Assembly (NCBI GenBank): GCA_005223375.1
Contig: RXOD01006417.1
Span: 1 to 10,409, forward strand
Source of the DNA: Amoebophrya sp. AT5.2
Lineage: Eukaryota; Sar; Dinophyceae; Syndiniales; Amoebophryaceae
Reading direction: 5' to 3'
Length of the DNA stretch: 10,409 nucleotides
The notes under the pieces were generated by a model. That model was not told the origin of the DNA. It did no database searches and saw only the letters and a program-made list of their open reading frames with translations. Below, piece after piece: positions 1-7,722 of this stretch (its first letter is position 1; every line of letters begins with the position of its first letter). Made by a program: the position numbers and the translations under genes.

Positions 1-1
1 G

Positions 2-2119
2 CCAGGCCCGCCGCCGGCTGCAGCTGAAGCAGGTGAGCCAGCGGGATTGCAAGACCTACAACAGCACCAGCGCGAGGAGCCACCGGCGGCCTCGTTTGTC
101 GCCTTCCTCCAGTATCGAGCGGTCGCCGACTTGCTGGCGGACATCGGGCTGCGACGAATCTGCGAAATCTTGCTCAAGCTGCTCACGTCTGACGCGAACA
201 CCCAGGCGGAGTTCTGGGGCCAAACGAACGCAAAGCTTGTCTTCCCTGGAAGTCAGCCGCGAGGTAACAATGCATCCCTCGTGGTCGGGGGGTCTGAAGG
301 CGTGCGCGGATTGACCCTTATCTCTCGTGACAACGACCGCAGCCAGCCACTCCACGACCATGTTGAAATGTTGGATGGACGTGGCGCCTCCGGAGGTGGG
401 CGAGCATCGTCGTCAAGGCAAAGAGATGAGCAACCTCGTGGAGCAGCACCGCCACACCCCGAGCCCGGCGCAGAAGGTGGTCCACCATCTTCCACGCTCC
501 AGCACGTTCAAAACGCCCTTTGGTCGTGTGTTCGCCCCCTTTTCAATGCCTTCGACCGCGTTTCTGCCGCTTGCGACGAGTTCGGCCCGTGCGATTGCTG
601 TCTCCCCTGCTTTACACTGGAGGAGTGCGATGCCACGCTGTGCCCTCTTATCGGGTCCGTTGTCATCGCGTACTGTGACGTCTGCTGTCTGTCGGTCGGC
701 GCCGGGGGAATGTGCGGGTACTCGCAGTGGCTTCTCCATAGCCCCGCCGCCGCGGCCCACGCCGGTAACGCTCTGTGGAACATGGCGGAGGCCGCGACGG
801 TGTGCTGCTGCACAGAGGCGCTCTATTGCGCGTTCTGCCGCCCCCTGTGCCTGCCCACGACCGCGACGAACAGCGCAGCGCACGGGACGCCACCCCCGCC
901 CGCGCACGGACATCCAAGCACGGGACCCTTCCGCCACTCGGCCGGAACGCGGTACCTGCTGCAGGGGTCCACGGCTGGCACGAACATGGTGGGAGTAGAC
1001 GTGCTGGGTAACGACTACAGGGCGGTCGCGACGTGGCCAGAGGTCGCTGGTGCGCCGCCTCCTCCGTTTCCATTCGGCTCCGCCGGAGACGGTTTGGGCC
1101 CGTACGAGTACGAACCTATGCTCCTGCAGGTGCAGCAAGATCATGATACATCCATGCTGGATCATCATGTACTAGTTGATCCACAACTTCCGCCGCACCA
1201 GGATCCCCAACATGCTGGTGCCGAAGATGCGCACATCATCGCAGGGGGAGACTACGTCGGAGGTAGTTCTGGCGCTGGTTATGGACTTCCGCCGCCGGGC
1301 GCGGCGAGCACGGGATGGTGGTCCGAGGGCTGCGTCAACGAGCGCGATTGCCTCTTGGAGCCGTACCAAACGATCTTCCGCTCGGTGTGCGCCTGCGCGA
1401 CGTGCTCGTGGGACCGGTGCGTGTGGTGCCACCTATGCTGCTGGGATGGGTTGGCGCGCGGTTGGGAAGTGGTGCGTGGAATTGGAAGAAGTGGAGGCGG
1501 GGATGGCGCAGGTGCTGGTGAGGAAATGGAAACAACGACCGGAACGCACGCCATGGCAAGCCCGCGGTCGTGGCGGCATACCTCCAGAAGAGGAAGAGTC
1601 TCTTCACTAGATCCTCGCATTCGAGAAATCGCGTCGATGCTTTGCGGTGCTCGTAGACCACGGGGGAAGGTGCATTGTGCTCGAGAGGGGGTTCGGGATC
1701 GTGAACAGCATTCCTTCCCGAAGGACGACGAGGACGACGGGGAAAATGAAGCAGATTCCAAATCAAATATCTCCTTCACATCGGACGAGGAAGACGAGGA
1801 CGGAGAAGACTTGTTCGGCCTCGATGCTGACGATGGTCGTCGACAGCGACTCCAAGCTGCGCCAGCATCCGCTTCGGACGAAGAGGAAGAACAAAACGTT
1901 GACCTTCTCATGGGGCTTGTGAGCGACCGAGCCTACGTCACACCCGAGGAACTGGTCCGGGCGATCGGGTACAAACTTCTTCTGCGAAGCAGAACTGCCA
2001 AGAGACGACTTCTGGTTCCGGGACCGCAGCAGCAAGGAGCGCTGCACTTTCTGCGAAACTTACAGATGGCTCTGCGCTTCCGGGCAGGGCTCGGGGAAGT
2101 GCGTTTGAAGGGAGTCTAG
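2..2119 (+). CDS. Gene A: 3' part of a Cys-rich, acidic-tailed protein with the FLQ module (paralogue of gene C)
   Basis: The frame is open from the first base, so the start lies upstream. It ends at TAG (2117-2119), followed directly by an in-frame TGA. About 705 codons are visible. I do not recognise a named family. Counting from codon 1 at base 2, residues 31-75 hold a helix-like module (FLQYRAVADLLADIG at 35-49, FW at 71-72) that matches a segment of gene C. Three cysteine clusters follow: about 509-712 (12 Cys, including PCDCCLPC), 804-850 (6 Cys, CCCTEALYCAFCRPLC) and 1328-1441 (9 Cys, VCACATCSWDRCVWCHLCC). They are separated by Pro/Gly/His-rich linkers. From about 1720 the protein becomes strongly acidic, and it ends with a helical, basic segment (EELVRAIGY). 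The clusters contain hydrophobic stretches, so membrane association, metal binding or palmitoylation are all possible. Function is unknown. The paralogy predicts a RING finger upstream of the window. No intron is needed within the visible part. Confidence 0.82.
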   Translation, partial: PGPPPAAAEAGEPAGLQDLQQHQREEPPAASFVAFLQYRAVADLLADIGLRRICEILLKLLTSDANTQAEFWGQTNAKLVFPGSQPRGNNASLVVGGSEGVRGLTLISRDNDRSQPLHDHVEMLDGRGASGGGRASSSRQRDEQPRGAAPPHPEPGAEGGPPSSTLQHVQNALWSCVRPLFNAFDRVSAACDEFGPCDCCLPCFTLEECDATLCPLIGSVVIAYCDVCCLSVGAGGMCGYSQWLLHSPAAAAHAGNALWNMAEAATVCCCTEALYCAFCRPLCLPTTATNSAAHGTPPPPAHGHPSTGPFRHSAGTRYLLQGSTAGTNMVGVDVLGNDYRAVATWPEVAGAPPPPFPFGSAGDGLGPYEYEPMLLQVQQDHDTSMLDHHVLVDPQLPPHQDPQHAGAEDAHIIAGGDYVGGSSGAGYGLPPPGAASTGWWSEGCVNERDCLLEPYQTIFRSVCACATCSWDRCVWCHLCCWDGLARGWEVVRGIGRSGGGDGAGAGEEMETTTGTHAMASPRSWRHTSRRGRVSSLDPRIREIASMLCGARRPRGKVHCAREGVRDREQHSFPKDDEDDGENEADSKSNISFTSDEEDEDGEDLFGLDADDGRRQRLQAAPASASDEEEEQNVDLLMGLVSDRAYVTPEELVRAIGYKLLLRSRTAKRRLLVPGPQQQGALHFLRNLQMALRFRAGLGEVRLKGV
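92..250 (+). other. FLQ[YF]RAV module, copy 1 (in gene A)
   Basis: The encoded segment FLQYRAVADLLADIG (bases 104-148) matches FLQFRAVVDLLDQVG in gene C. Over the 16 residues beginning FLQ, 10 are identical and most of the others are conservative. A second anchor, FW, follows 36 residues after the first F here and 46 after it in gene C, so gene C carries about ten extra residues between the anchors. The third-base positions differ widely, so this is an old protein-level duplication and not a recent DNA copy. The pattern of Leu/Val/Ile spacing suggests an amphipathic helix that could mediate protein contacts. I know of no named domain that it matches. Confidence 0.7.
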
Positions 2120-2176
2120 TGATGTATGACTATGACGATGGAAGTGTGTAGATATAGATTGCAGAAAATTTATACT

Positions 2177-2181
2177 TGTAA
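2177..2181 (+). terminator. TGTAA, candidate poly(A) signal of gene A
   Basis: TGTAA occurs 57 nt after the stop of gene A, and no AATAAA is seen in the first 100 nt after the stop. TGTAA is the known poly(A) signal in volvocine green algae. Whether this organism uses it is unknown. The motif is short and could occur by chance. Confidence 0.2.
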
Positions 2182-2197
2182 TGGCTCTGTTTTATGT

Positions 2198-2220
2198 GGA
2201 CGAAGTACTCGTCCGTACTT
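2198..2220 (+). repeat. Two overlapping, mutually exclusive 6-bp hairpins
   Basis: GGACGA (2198-2203) pairs with TCGTCC (2209-2214) around the loop AGTAC. Alternatively AAGTAC (2203-2208) pairs with GTACTT (2215-2220) around the loop TCGTCC. Each loop is an arm of the other hairpin, so they cannot form together. It lies about 80 nt after the stop of gene A, likely in or just beyond its 3' UTR. Each stem is only 6 bp, so chance is a fair explanation. Confidence 0.3.
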
Positions 2221-2770
2221 ATCGAGCTTGACCGAAATCCATGATCAGGCTCGGAAGTGTTTCAGATCGTGGCGACCCCGATGAAGATGGGCCAGCACAC
2301 GTCGACGAATAGAGAGAAAGACTCGCTGTTCGATACGGGTGGTCATCAAGATCATGCGCGACGCTGTTCAGAGAAATGCAGCAAGTTAAAACGTAGGCCG
2401 AGGCCGAGCTCCATGCCCTCACTCTCTAAATTTTTTGGGCGGTTCGCTTACTGCACTGCGTCGTGGCAGCATACTATATTCGTACTTAGTGCGTGCGCGA
2501 TGATCTCCTGATGCTGGTTCCTATCTTCACGTTCGCGGATCGATTTCGAAGCAAGCGCGTGCATTGATTGAGTTATGTCTTCACGATCTCACGCTATGAC
2601 CTCTTTGTCTGGCTAAGAGTAAGAAAGTTAGCTGCGACCTACTAACTAGAAGCACCCGCACCCCCCATGAGCATGCTCGTGCCTGTCCTCCGCGTGCTTT
2701 GCTTAGCTTAGGTGCACGAGTTGTTGCGTTTTATTTTTTATATTTTCACTGACTGATATTATTGCCACAG

Positions 2771-4642
2771 GTGATCCTTGAGATTGGCAAAACTAGTAGC
2801 GCACTACTTCACGTGCAATTACTTTTACTTACAAAAAATAAACGGGTCGCGCTCGTGCCTGTTTTATACTTTCATCTACTGGTGGAGGGGGTTGCTGGGA
2901 CCAAGGGAGCAGGCAGGCGCGGCGTGTTCGGAGGAGTATCATCTTCTGGTCCGGAGGACGAAGTAAGCGAACAAGGGGCTCTCCCACTGTGGCGGCTGCC
3001 CCGGCGGGTGGGCACCCCCTCCAACTTGCAGCTTGCTGAGCTTTTACACGATGGCGTAACCGGGATAAGCGACGCGAGCGAGGGCGCTTCGCCCATGTCG
3101 CTTCTCGAGGGGCCGACCGAGACCGAGAACGTGACGATGGAGGTGGATCCGAGGCTTTCGCCACGCGTGGGCATGTTGCCGAGAAGCTCCTCGTGCGGAG
3201 GCGCCGGCGCCTGGCCGTCGGGGGCATCAACCGCTAGCACCTCTGTTCCGGCGTGGAGCAGGCAGACAAGCACAAGCGAGAGGGATAGTAATGTAGCTGC
3301 GTTGCTGGCGTCAACACCAAATGCGTGGAGCAGGCAGACAAGCACAAGCGATAGGGATAGTAATGTAGAAGCTGCGTTGCTGGCCCTGGCGTCACCACCA
3401 AACGCGTACGCGTGGAGCAGGCAGACAAGCGCAAGCGATGGGGATAGTAATGTAGCTGCGTTGATGCTGGCGTCACCCTCACCGCATAATTCGTTTGGTA
3501 GTACTCCACCGCATCGCTCGCTTGCCGAGTCGGGGTCCGGGGATCACAAGGATAGCAGCAGCACCCCGAAGAAAAAAACCCAGAGCACAAAGCTGACGGA
3601 AAACGATGGAGGCGCTGGCCGCCCCTCTTACTCGTCGCCGCAGTTGCTAGACATGTTGTCGAAGGAGGACCCCCTGCTGCATTCTCTTAGCGAGCAACTT
3701 GTTTCCGCGGAAGCGATGCGAGTGGCGCCGCGCGAGTCGCCCACTCTCCAGAAGGTGGTAGACCTGCACCTCCTCACGAGACAGCAGAAGCAGTTGTGGC
3801 TCACGCGTCCGCCGGCGGAATCCGGCGCTGGTCGTTTTGCAACTTTTACTCCGCAGCCGCTCTTCTTTGCTATCCTCGGCATGCGGCGCGCCGTCGCAGA
3901 GATTTACGAGGCCAAACATCAGAGCGTGGGAATTGATCGCGGGGCTCAGACTCCGGGGGGCCTGGTAGAACCTGTCCGGGAAGTAGCAGAGTCTACACCG
4001 CCGGGTGCCCACTACCACCACCGCCTCGGGCTCGGGACAACGCCATACGCTAGCACTACGACTACAGCTGCGAGAGATAAAGTGCCGCCCGGTGTGTCGG
4101 TGCTAGCTCGCCGAAAGTCCCGGCCCCGCCCGGAAGCGGTACTGGAAGGCAAAAGCTTCGAGATGAGTTCCTCTTCTACTTCCGTGGCGGCGTCGTCCGT
4201 TTCCTTGGTGCTCGCTCTCCTTGGGAAGGGCATTGATCCGAACATCAGCCCCGGACCGGCGTTTGTGAAGCCGCTGACGTTAGCGAAACGGATTCTCGGG
4301 CAGCAGCTGCGGCTCTTGGCTCGGGGGATGGGAGGAGCTAAGTGCAAGCCCAACCCAGTAAGAATGAAGCGTCGCGCGCGTTTCTATCACCAGGTCGAGA
4401 ACCAAGTCGCCGCCCTACAGGAGGTGATCGAATTGCTCAAAGCTGCTGGCGCGGTCGAGGACGACGAGGCGGAGAGTGCAGCTCCAACGTCTTCCATGCT
4501 GTGGTCGTCGGCGGCGGACGAGGAGGCCTCGTCAACGCTGGAGACTGCAGATGAAAGCATGATGGAGATGGGTGCGGCAGCGGATGACGAGCGGGGCAGT
4601 GGTTCAAATGAGTCGGATCTATGGCCGCGGGCCCAGGTCGTG
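2771..4642 (+). CDS. Gene B, main exon: unrecognised protein with three-copy repeat and helical C-terminal region
   Basis: The frame is open from 2753. I set the left border at the splice acceptor CACAG|GTG (2770/2771) and the right border at the donor GTG|GTAAGT (4642/4643); both are phase 0. There is no in-frame ATG before 3095, so either an upstream exon supplies the start or translation begins at 3095. The first 35 codons come from AT-rich DNA and look less coding than the rest. From codon 1 at 2771, residues 161-240 are the repeat and residues about 285-390 form a better-ordered segment (LLHSLSEQL, LQKVVDLHLLTRQQKQLWL). Residues about 498-565 are helical and basic, then coiled-coil-like (FVKPLTLAKRILGQQLRLL, then FYHQVENQVAALQEVIELL). 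Residues 566-624 are acidic and Ser-rich. No catalytic motif, signal peptide or membrane segment is clear. The GC rise at about 2880 and repeat-length changes in multiples of three support real coding. Function is unknown. Confidence 0.75.
3251..3490 (+). repeat. Three-copy in-frame tandem repeat in gene B
   Basis: Units run 3251-3322 (72 nt), 3323-3409 (87 nt) and 3410-3490 (81 nt). Each starts GCGTGGAGCAGGCAGACAAG and encodes AWSRQTS[TA]S followed by D/E-R/G-DSNV and an Ala/Leu-rich part ending before SP or TP plus N. All unit lengths are multiples of three, and the differences (for example an extra GAA and two 6-nt inserts in unit 2) keep the frame. That points to selection on the protein after recent duplication. 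The Ser/Thr-Pro and RQTS sequences could be phosphorylation sites, which is inference only. Confidence 0.9.
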
Positions 4643-4855
4643 GTAAGTGGCTAAGTGGTAAGCGAGGTATTGGGTTTGGGGGGGATTCTCCGGGGTGTCG
4701 TTTGGCTGTGTCCCATCAAAAAGAGGTCAGCACCTCGCTGGAGGAAAGGCTGGCGCTCGCGCCTTTTCGCGGTCGGCAACCAAGCTTGGCACTCTTGCAC
4801 CCTATAGCCGACAGCCAAGCACCACCATGAGCGAATTCCTTTGCCTTACTTTCAG
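4643..4855 (+). other. Intron of gene B (GTAAGT donor; acceptor at 4855 or further on)
   Basis: The donor GTG|GTAAGT at 4643 matches the eukaryotic consensus, and the gene B frame would stop four codons later (TAA, 4652-4654) if unspliced. The best acceptor by eye is TTCCTTTGCCTTACTTTCAG, ending at 4855 after a long pyrimidine run. It would resume in phase 0 with a 47-residue tail (DYDHHC...) ending at TGA 4997-4999. A weaker acceptor, GGCATTTACCAG at 5045, is also phase 0 and would instead join to the 5046-5408 open frame. Both may be used, or a short middle exon may start at 4856. Only transcript data can decide. Confidence 0.65.
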
Positions 4856-5045
4856 GACTATGATCACCACTGTAGTAGTACTTTAATAAGAAAGCTTCAT
4901 CCCGTTCCCGCGTCGCTCAACCTGCCGGCGTTCCGTCCTTCAGCTCCCAACGCCACCCCCTACCCCCACTGCCAGCCACAACGAACGGGGCAGCTCTGAA
5001 ACCGCTTGGCGCTGCGGGTTCCGAGTGCTTTAAGGCATTTACCAG

Positions 5046-5408
5046 TTGCTCACTTACCACGCGGCCCCTTCATACGAGGAGCTCGCTCAGAAGCTCGAGA
5101 CCACGACCAGGGGAGTCGCATCCTTGCGGCTGACGAGTCCTGCAATGCAGGAGGCGCTCTCGACTTTAAGAATGTCAGCGGCTGCGTCTGCGGATGCTGA
5201 GCGCGAGCAGGCCGCGAGCCAGGGACAAGGAGGACTGCGCCAGGGTCAGGGAAGCGGAAGCGGAGACACTTCAAGCGGTGGCGACCTTCCGACGGCAACC
5301 TCCTCCGGTTCAGCATCCGAGTCGCACGGTAATCATCCTCGTCGACGTTCTGCTGAAGTTGATGATGATGACTACGAATTCGAATCGCATCCGTGTTTGG
5401 GCGGCTGA
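5046..5408 (+). CDS. Gene B, probable last exon
   Basis: This 120-codon open frame ends at TGA (5406-5408) and has no ATG near its start, which fits an internal or terminal exon. It starts just after the acceptor-like ATTTACCAG (5045) in phase 0, matching the phase of the 4642 donor. The encoded stretch begins LLTYHAAPSYEELAQKLE, then becomes Ala/Ser/Gln/Gly-rich (QGQGGLRQGQGSGSG) and ends acidic (EVDDDDYEFE). This is the same composition as the rest of gene B and of genes A and C. No domain is recognised. An alternative is that the transcript ends with the 4856-4999 tail, leaving this frame non-coding. Confidence 0.48.
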   Translation: MLTYHAAPSYEELAQKLETTTRGVASLRLTSPAMQEALSTLRMSAAASADAEREQAASQGQGGLRQGQGSGSGDTSSGGDLPTATSSGSASESHGNHPRRRSAEVDDDDYEFESHPCLGG

Positions 5409-5446
5409 AGATTAGCTTGAGCTTCGAGCGGTATAGCAACAGTGAG

Positions 5447-5451
5447 CTGTA
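5447..5451 (+). terminator. TGTAA, candidate poly(A) signal of gene B
   Basis: TGTAA occurs 39 nt after the proposed stop of gene B, echoing the spacing in gene A. There is no AATAAA within the first 150 nt after the stop. The evidence is weak because the motif is only five bases long. Confidence 0.2.
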
Positions 5452-5498
5452 AGTTTAGAGTAGCCGACTAGTAACGGAAACGGCTGGGGCTGCCAGAG

Positions 5499-5532
5499 CT
5501 AGATTTGCTATAGCATTAGCTATACAAGCTAG
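5499..5532 (+). repeat. Imperfect AT-rich hairpin
   Basis: The core is TATAGC (5509-5514), loop ATTA, GCTATA (5519-5524). After a bulged C at 5508, TTG pairs with CAA, and after one further bulge CTAG (5499-5502) pairs with CTAG (5529-5532). It lies about 90 nt after the proposed end of gene B. It could be a 3'-end structure or chance in AT-rich DNA. Confidence 0.35.
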
Positions 5533-7237
5533 AATAACAAACATGAACAGCCACAGGCCGCTGTCCCTGTCACTAAAAAATAAGTATAAAATGAAATTGA
5601 AAACCATATTAACCATGTATAATCTACGTACTTGAGCTTGATGATGAAGAGCATGACGAGCTTGGCTATATGCCGCGTGTAGCTACTAGTCCTAGTCGTA
5701 GACGTAGTACTAGTATATTCCGTTGGACTTGGTCTTGGATTCGGATCGTAGAATCGGCCAAAGGGCCGGAGGATGCAGCCGCGCAGATGACCACCGGTGG
5801 AGGCTGTGGCAGGAGCTAAAAAAGGCGCTTCAGCAACAGCATGCACACTACAGACACAGCCGCTAGAAGGCTGCCATAGGCTACAGCACGATCTTGACCA
5901 TGTTGCGCACCAACTACATGTACTTACACTACTTACGCCACAGCACACAGTCGAAAATCGAGGGCGTCGCTCGACCCTAGCGCAATAAGACAACTACACC
6001 GAATAGAAACACGAGGCGGAGAACATCAAGTAGTGCGCTAGGCTATTACTATGTATGAATGTATCTAACTAGTACTTAGCGTAGAGGTAGAGAAGACCAG
6101 GGGGTCACTGGTGTGCACGTCCGGCTTTCTTCAGAAGTCGTCGGCCATGTGAGCAACAGAAGATACTTATTCTCGTAGGTAAGTCGATCTATTCTCTGCT
6201 CCTCAGCAGCTCTTCCTGCAGCTCGCTGTAACCAAGGACATCCTGAGACAGCCGCAAGTGTCACGAGCACACTTGTGGCGCAGCGCAGACAATGCCAGAA
6301 TGTTCCCGCTGTCCAAAGTATTGAGCTAAAAAGTTCAACTTCAACTTGAGCAACCAAATAAAACAACAACGGGCAGCGCCGCGCCTAGTAGGCTTACCCT
6401 TACTCGGTTAAGCAATATATGCGCCCCCCTCGCTTCGTTCGGCTTCTGCTCGACGTTCTACCAGTCCTAGTGGATGCTGACGGTGACGCGGTAACATATT
6501 GCAGCACCCCGAACAAAGTTCAAAGCCCAACTAATACCTTGTAATATGACAATGCATGACTATGACACAGGTAGACCTAGGAGCAGAGAGATGTCAACCC
6601 TGAACACAAAGGAAAGACCAAGCAGTTGTGGGTCGCCACCACTAGGGAGATAAAAAAGCCATTCAGAATCTGAGCCTTTAGTTACATACTGACGCAATTG
6701 ATTCCAAGTATTCGCTCTTCAACGAACTAATCAGCGCTCTTTTGCGCCTAGAACCCGACTCACCAGAGCCCATACTTGGGGATTGAGTGTAGGACAGTTT
6801 TAGTGAAATTCTAACTCGGCCTACGCGTACGCTCACACAAAACGAAGGCCAGAAAAAAGTGGCAAACCTGTAAGCCTCCGCGGAGCACTTTTGCAGAAGT
6901 CTTGCGATCATTATGGGATCGGTGGCCCCGATTGCATATTGGGTCAGCACGACGAAGACTGCACTAGCACGCAGGGGCGGAAGTCCGCAGAAGTTACTTT
7001 CGGGACGGAAGGAGCGTCAACATAAAGCGTCGTCGTCTCTTTGGTGTGGTGTATGAATAAATGCATAGGCCTACATGATCTCTGAGATAGAATGGAGGTC
7101 TCGGTGGAGTCGGAGGACTGGGACAGACGAGCACATGATCTTAATCAACAAAGCTATTCCTAAACCGGTAGGTCAAGATCTTAACGTCGATCCATCTCGA
7201 TTGCGGTTCACGACGATCAAAGAAACTCAAACAAACC

Positions 7238-7300
7238 ACATCAACGGCGTGCACCCCTGCGAAAATCAGTGATTCTCGCAGGGGTGCGCGCCGGTGATGT
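7238..7300. repeat. Strong 63-nt inverted repeat (pre-miRNA-like hairpin)
   Basis: The centre is at 7269. GCACCCCTGCGA (7251-7262) pairs perfectly with TCGCAGGGGTGC (7276-7287). Outward, a G-U pair at 7250/7288 is followed by CGGCG with CGCCG (7245-7249/7289-7293), one mismatch (7244/7294), then ACATCA with TGATGT (7238-7243/7295-7300). Inward, one mismatch (7263/7275) precedes AATC with GATT, leaving a 3-nt loop AGT. That gives 27 Watson-Crick pairs and one wobble over 30 positions. It lies in otherwise featureless spacer, about 280 bp before the TATA-like box of gene C. It could be a small-RNA precursor, a foldback element remnant or a cruciform-forming regulatory site. Confidence 0.8.
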
Positions 7301-7578
7301 TGCGTGTCGATCAGTTGGAAGAGCAAGTGTACAACTTCGGTATCGGTTTACTTGCTTCGGCTTCATCCGGTTAGCAAGTAGCTTTTCTCCTTTTCTCGGA
7401 GTCGGAATTAACGTTAACCTGCACCAGAGAAAAGAAACGCATTGACTCATAGGTCCGAATGTCAATCATCACACTCAGAACAAAAACAGTTGACGAGACC
7501 AGCAAGGATCATCGCGAAGGTAGGATCGATCATAACTTCAGCAGAGACACGCAAGTAGTAGAAGATTAAAGCTTAAGG

Positions 7579-7590
7579 TATAAATATAAA
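7579..7590 (+). promoter_or_regulatory. TATA-like box upstream of gene C
   Basis: TATAAATATAAA (7579-7590) matches the TATA consensus. A start site 25-35 bases downstream would fall near 7605-7620, giving a 5' leader of roughly 105-120 nt before the ATG at 7723. The surrounding DNA is A/T-rich for about 40 bases, so a chance match is possible, but the position is right. Confidence 0.45.
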
Positions 7591-7722
7591 AATAAAGTAG
7601 AAGTACTAAAGGCAGCTGCACTGCCCTCTATGCGACCTGCCCTCAAGCTCAACGACAGTAGGGGTACTAGAGCTGCTTGTTTATTGTCACCAGCACTTTG
7701 GCCTTGCGGCAGGGAGAACAAG

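Larger units (their letters stand above)
2120..2770 (+). other. Spacer between genes A and B, ending in a splice acceptor
   Basis: No gene is supported here. A frame at 2281-2511 that starts with ATG encodes 77 residues of mixed composition and has no recognisable motif. The right end looks like an intron 3' end: a T-rich run from 2730, a branch-like ACTGAC at 2748-2753 and CACAG ending at 2770, directly before the long open frame of gene B. A possible donor, AGA|GTAAGA, sits at 2619, which would give a 152-nt intron. The exon it implies is open but has no ATG in the needed frame back to a stop at 2565. Gene B's first coding exon, or a 5' UTR exon, probably lies in this stretch but I cannot place it. 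Confidence 0.5.
5409..7578 (+). other. 2.2 kb spacer with no supported gene
   Basis: This stretch is clearly less GC-rich than the genes on either side. It is broken by stops in all frames and has no open frame above about 155 codons. The longest frames (reverse 5529-5993, reverse 6678-6950, forward 7075-7272) have no motif and composition unlike the genes. I looked for tRNA boxes, 5S rRNA and spliceosomal RNA motifs, transposase or reverse-transcriptase signatures and long terminal repeats, and saw none. It holds two hairpins (5499-5532 and the strong one at 7238-7300), and AATAAA at about 6358 and 7055. A donor-like TAG|GTAAGT near 6178 has no convincing exon attached. Confidence 0.6.

Noticed and set aside
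413..1168. Reverse-strand open frame of 251 codons under gene A
   Set aside because: Arg-rich, low-order translation on the antisense of a GC-rich gene; the forward frame has the conserved module and Cys clusters.
2281..2511. Forward ATG frame of 76 codons between genes A and B
   Set aside because: Considered as a first exon of gene B, but no donor in a compatible phase was convincing.
2667..2711. Short hydrophobic frame MSMLVPVLRVLCLA that could be a leader exon for gene B
   Set aside because: It ends at an in-frame TAG at 2709-2711, before any usable donor that would join it to the 2771 frame.
5529..5993. Reverse-strand open frame of 154 codons in the spacer
   Set aside because: No motif, abrupt change from GC-rich to AT-rich composition inside the frame, and no orthologue-like feature; it is probably chance.
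6170..6225. Donor-like TAG|GTAAGT followed by CTCCTCAG, suggesting a tiny intron
   Set aside because: The implied intron is only about 28-41 nt and no coding exon is seen on either side.
6678..6950. Reverse-strand open frame of 90 codons in the spacer
   Set aside because: Short, no recognisable domain, no promoter or splice context that I could support.
7075..7272. Forward open frame of 65 codons ending inside the 7238-7300 hairpin
   Set aside because: No motif; its stop lies at the loop of a strong inverted repeat, which better explains the sequence.
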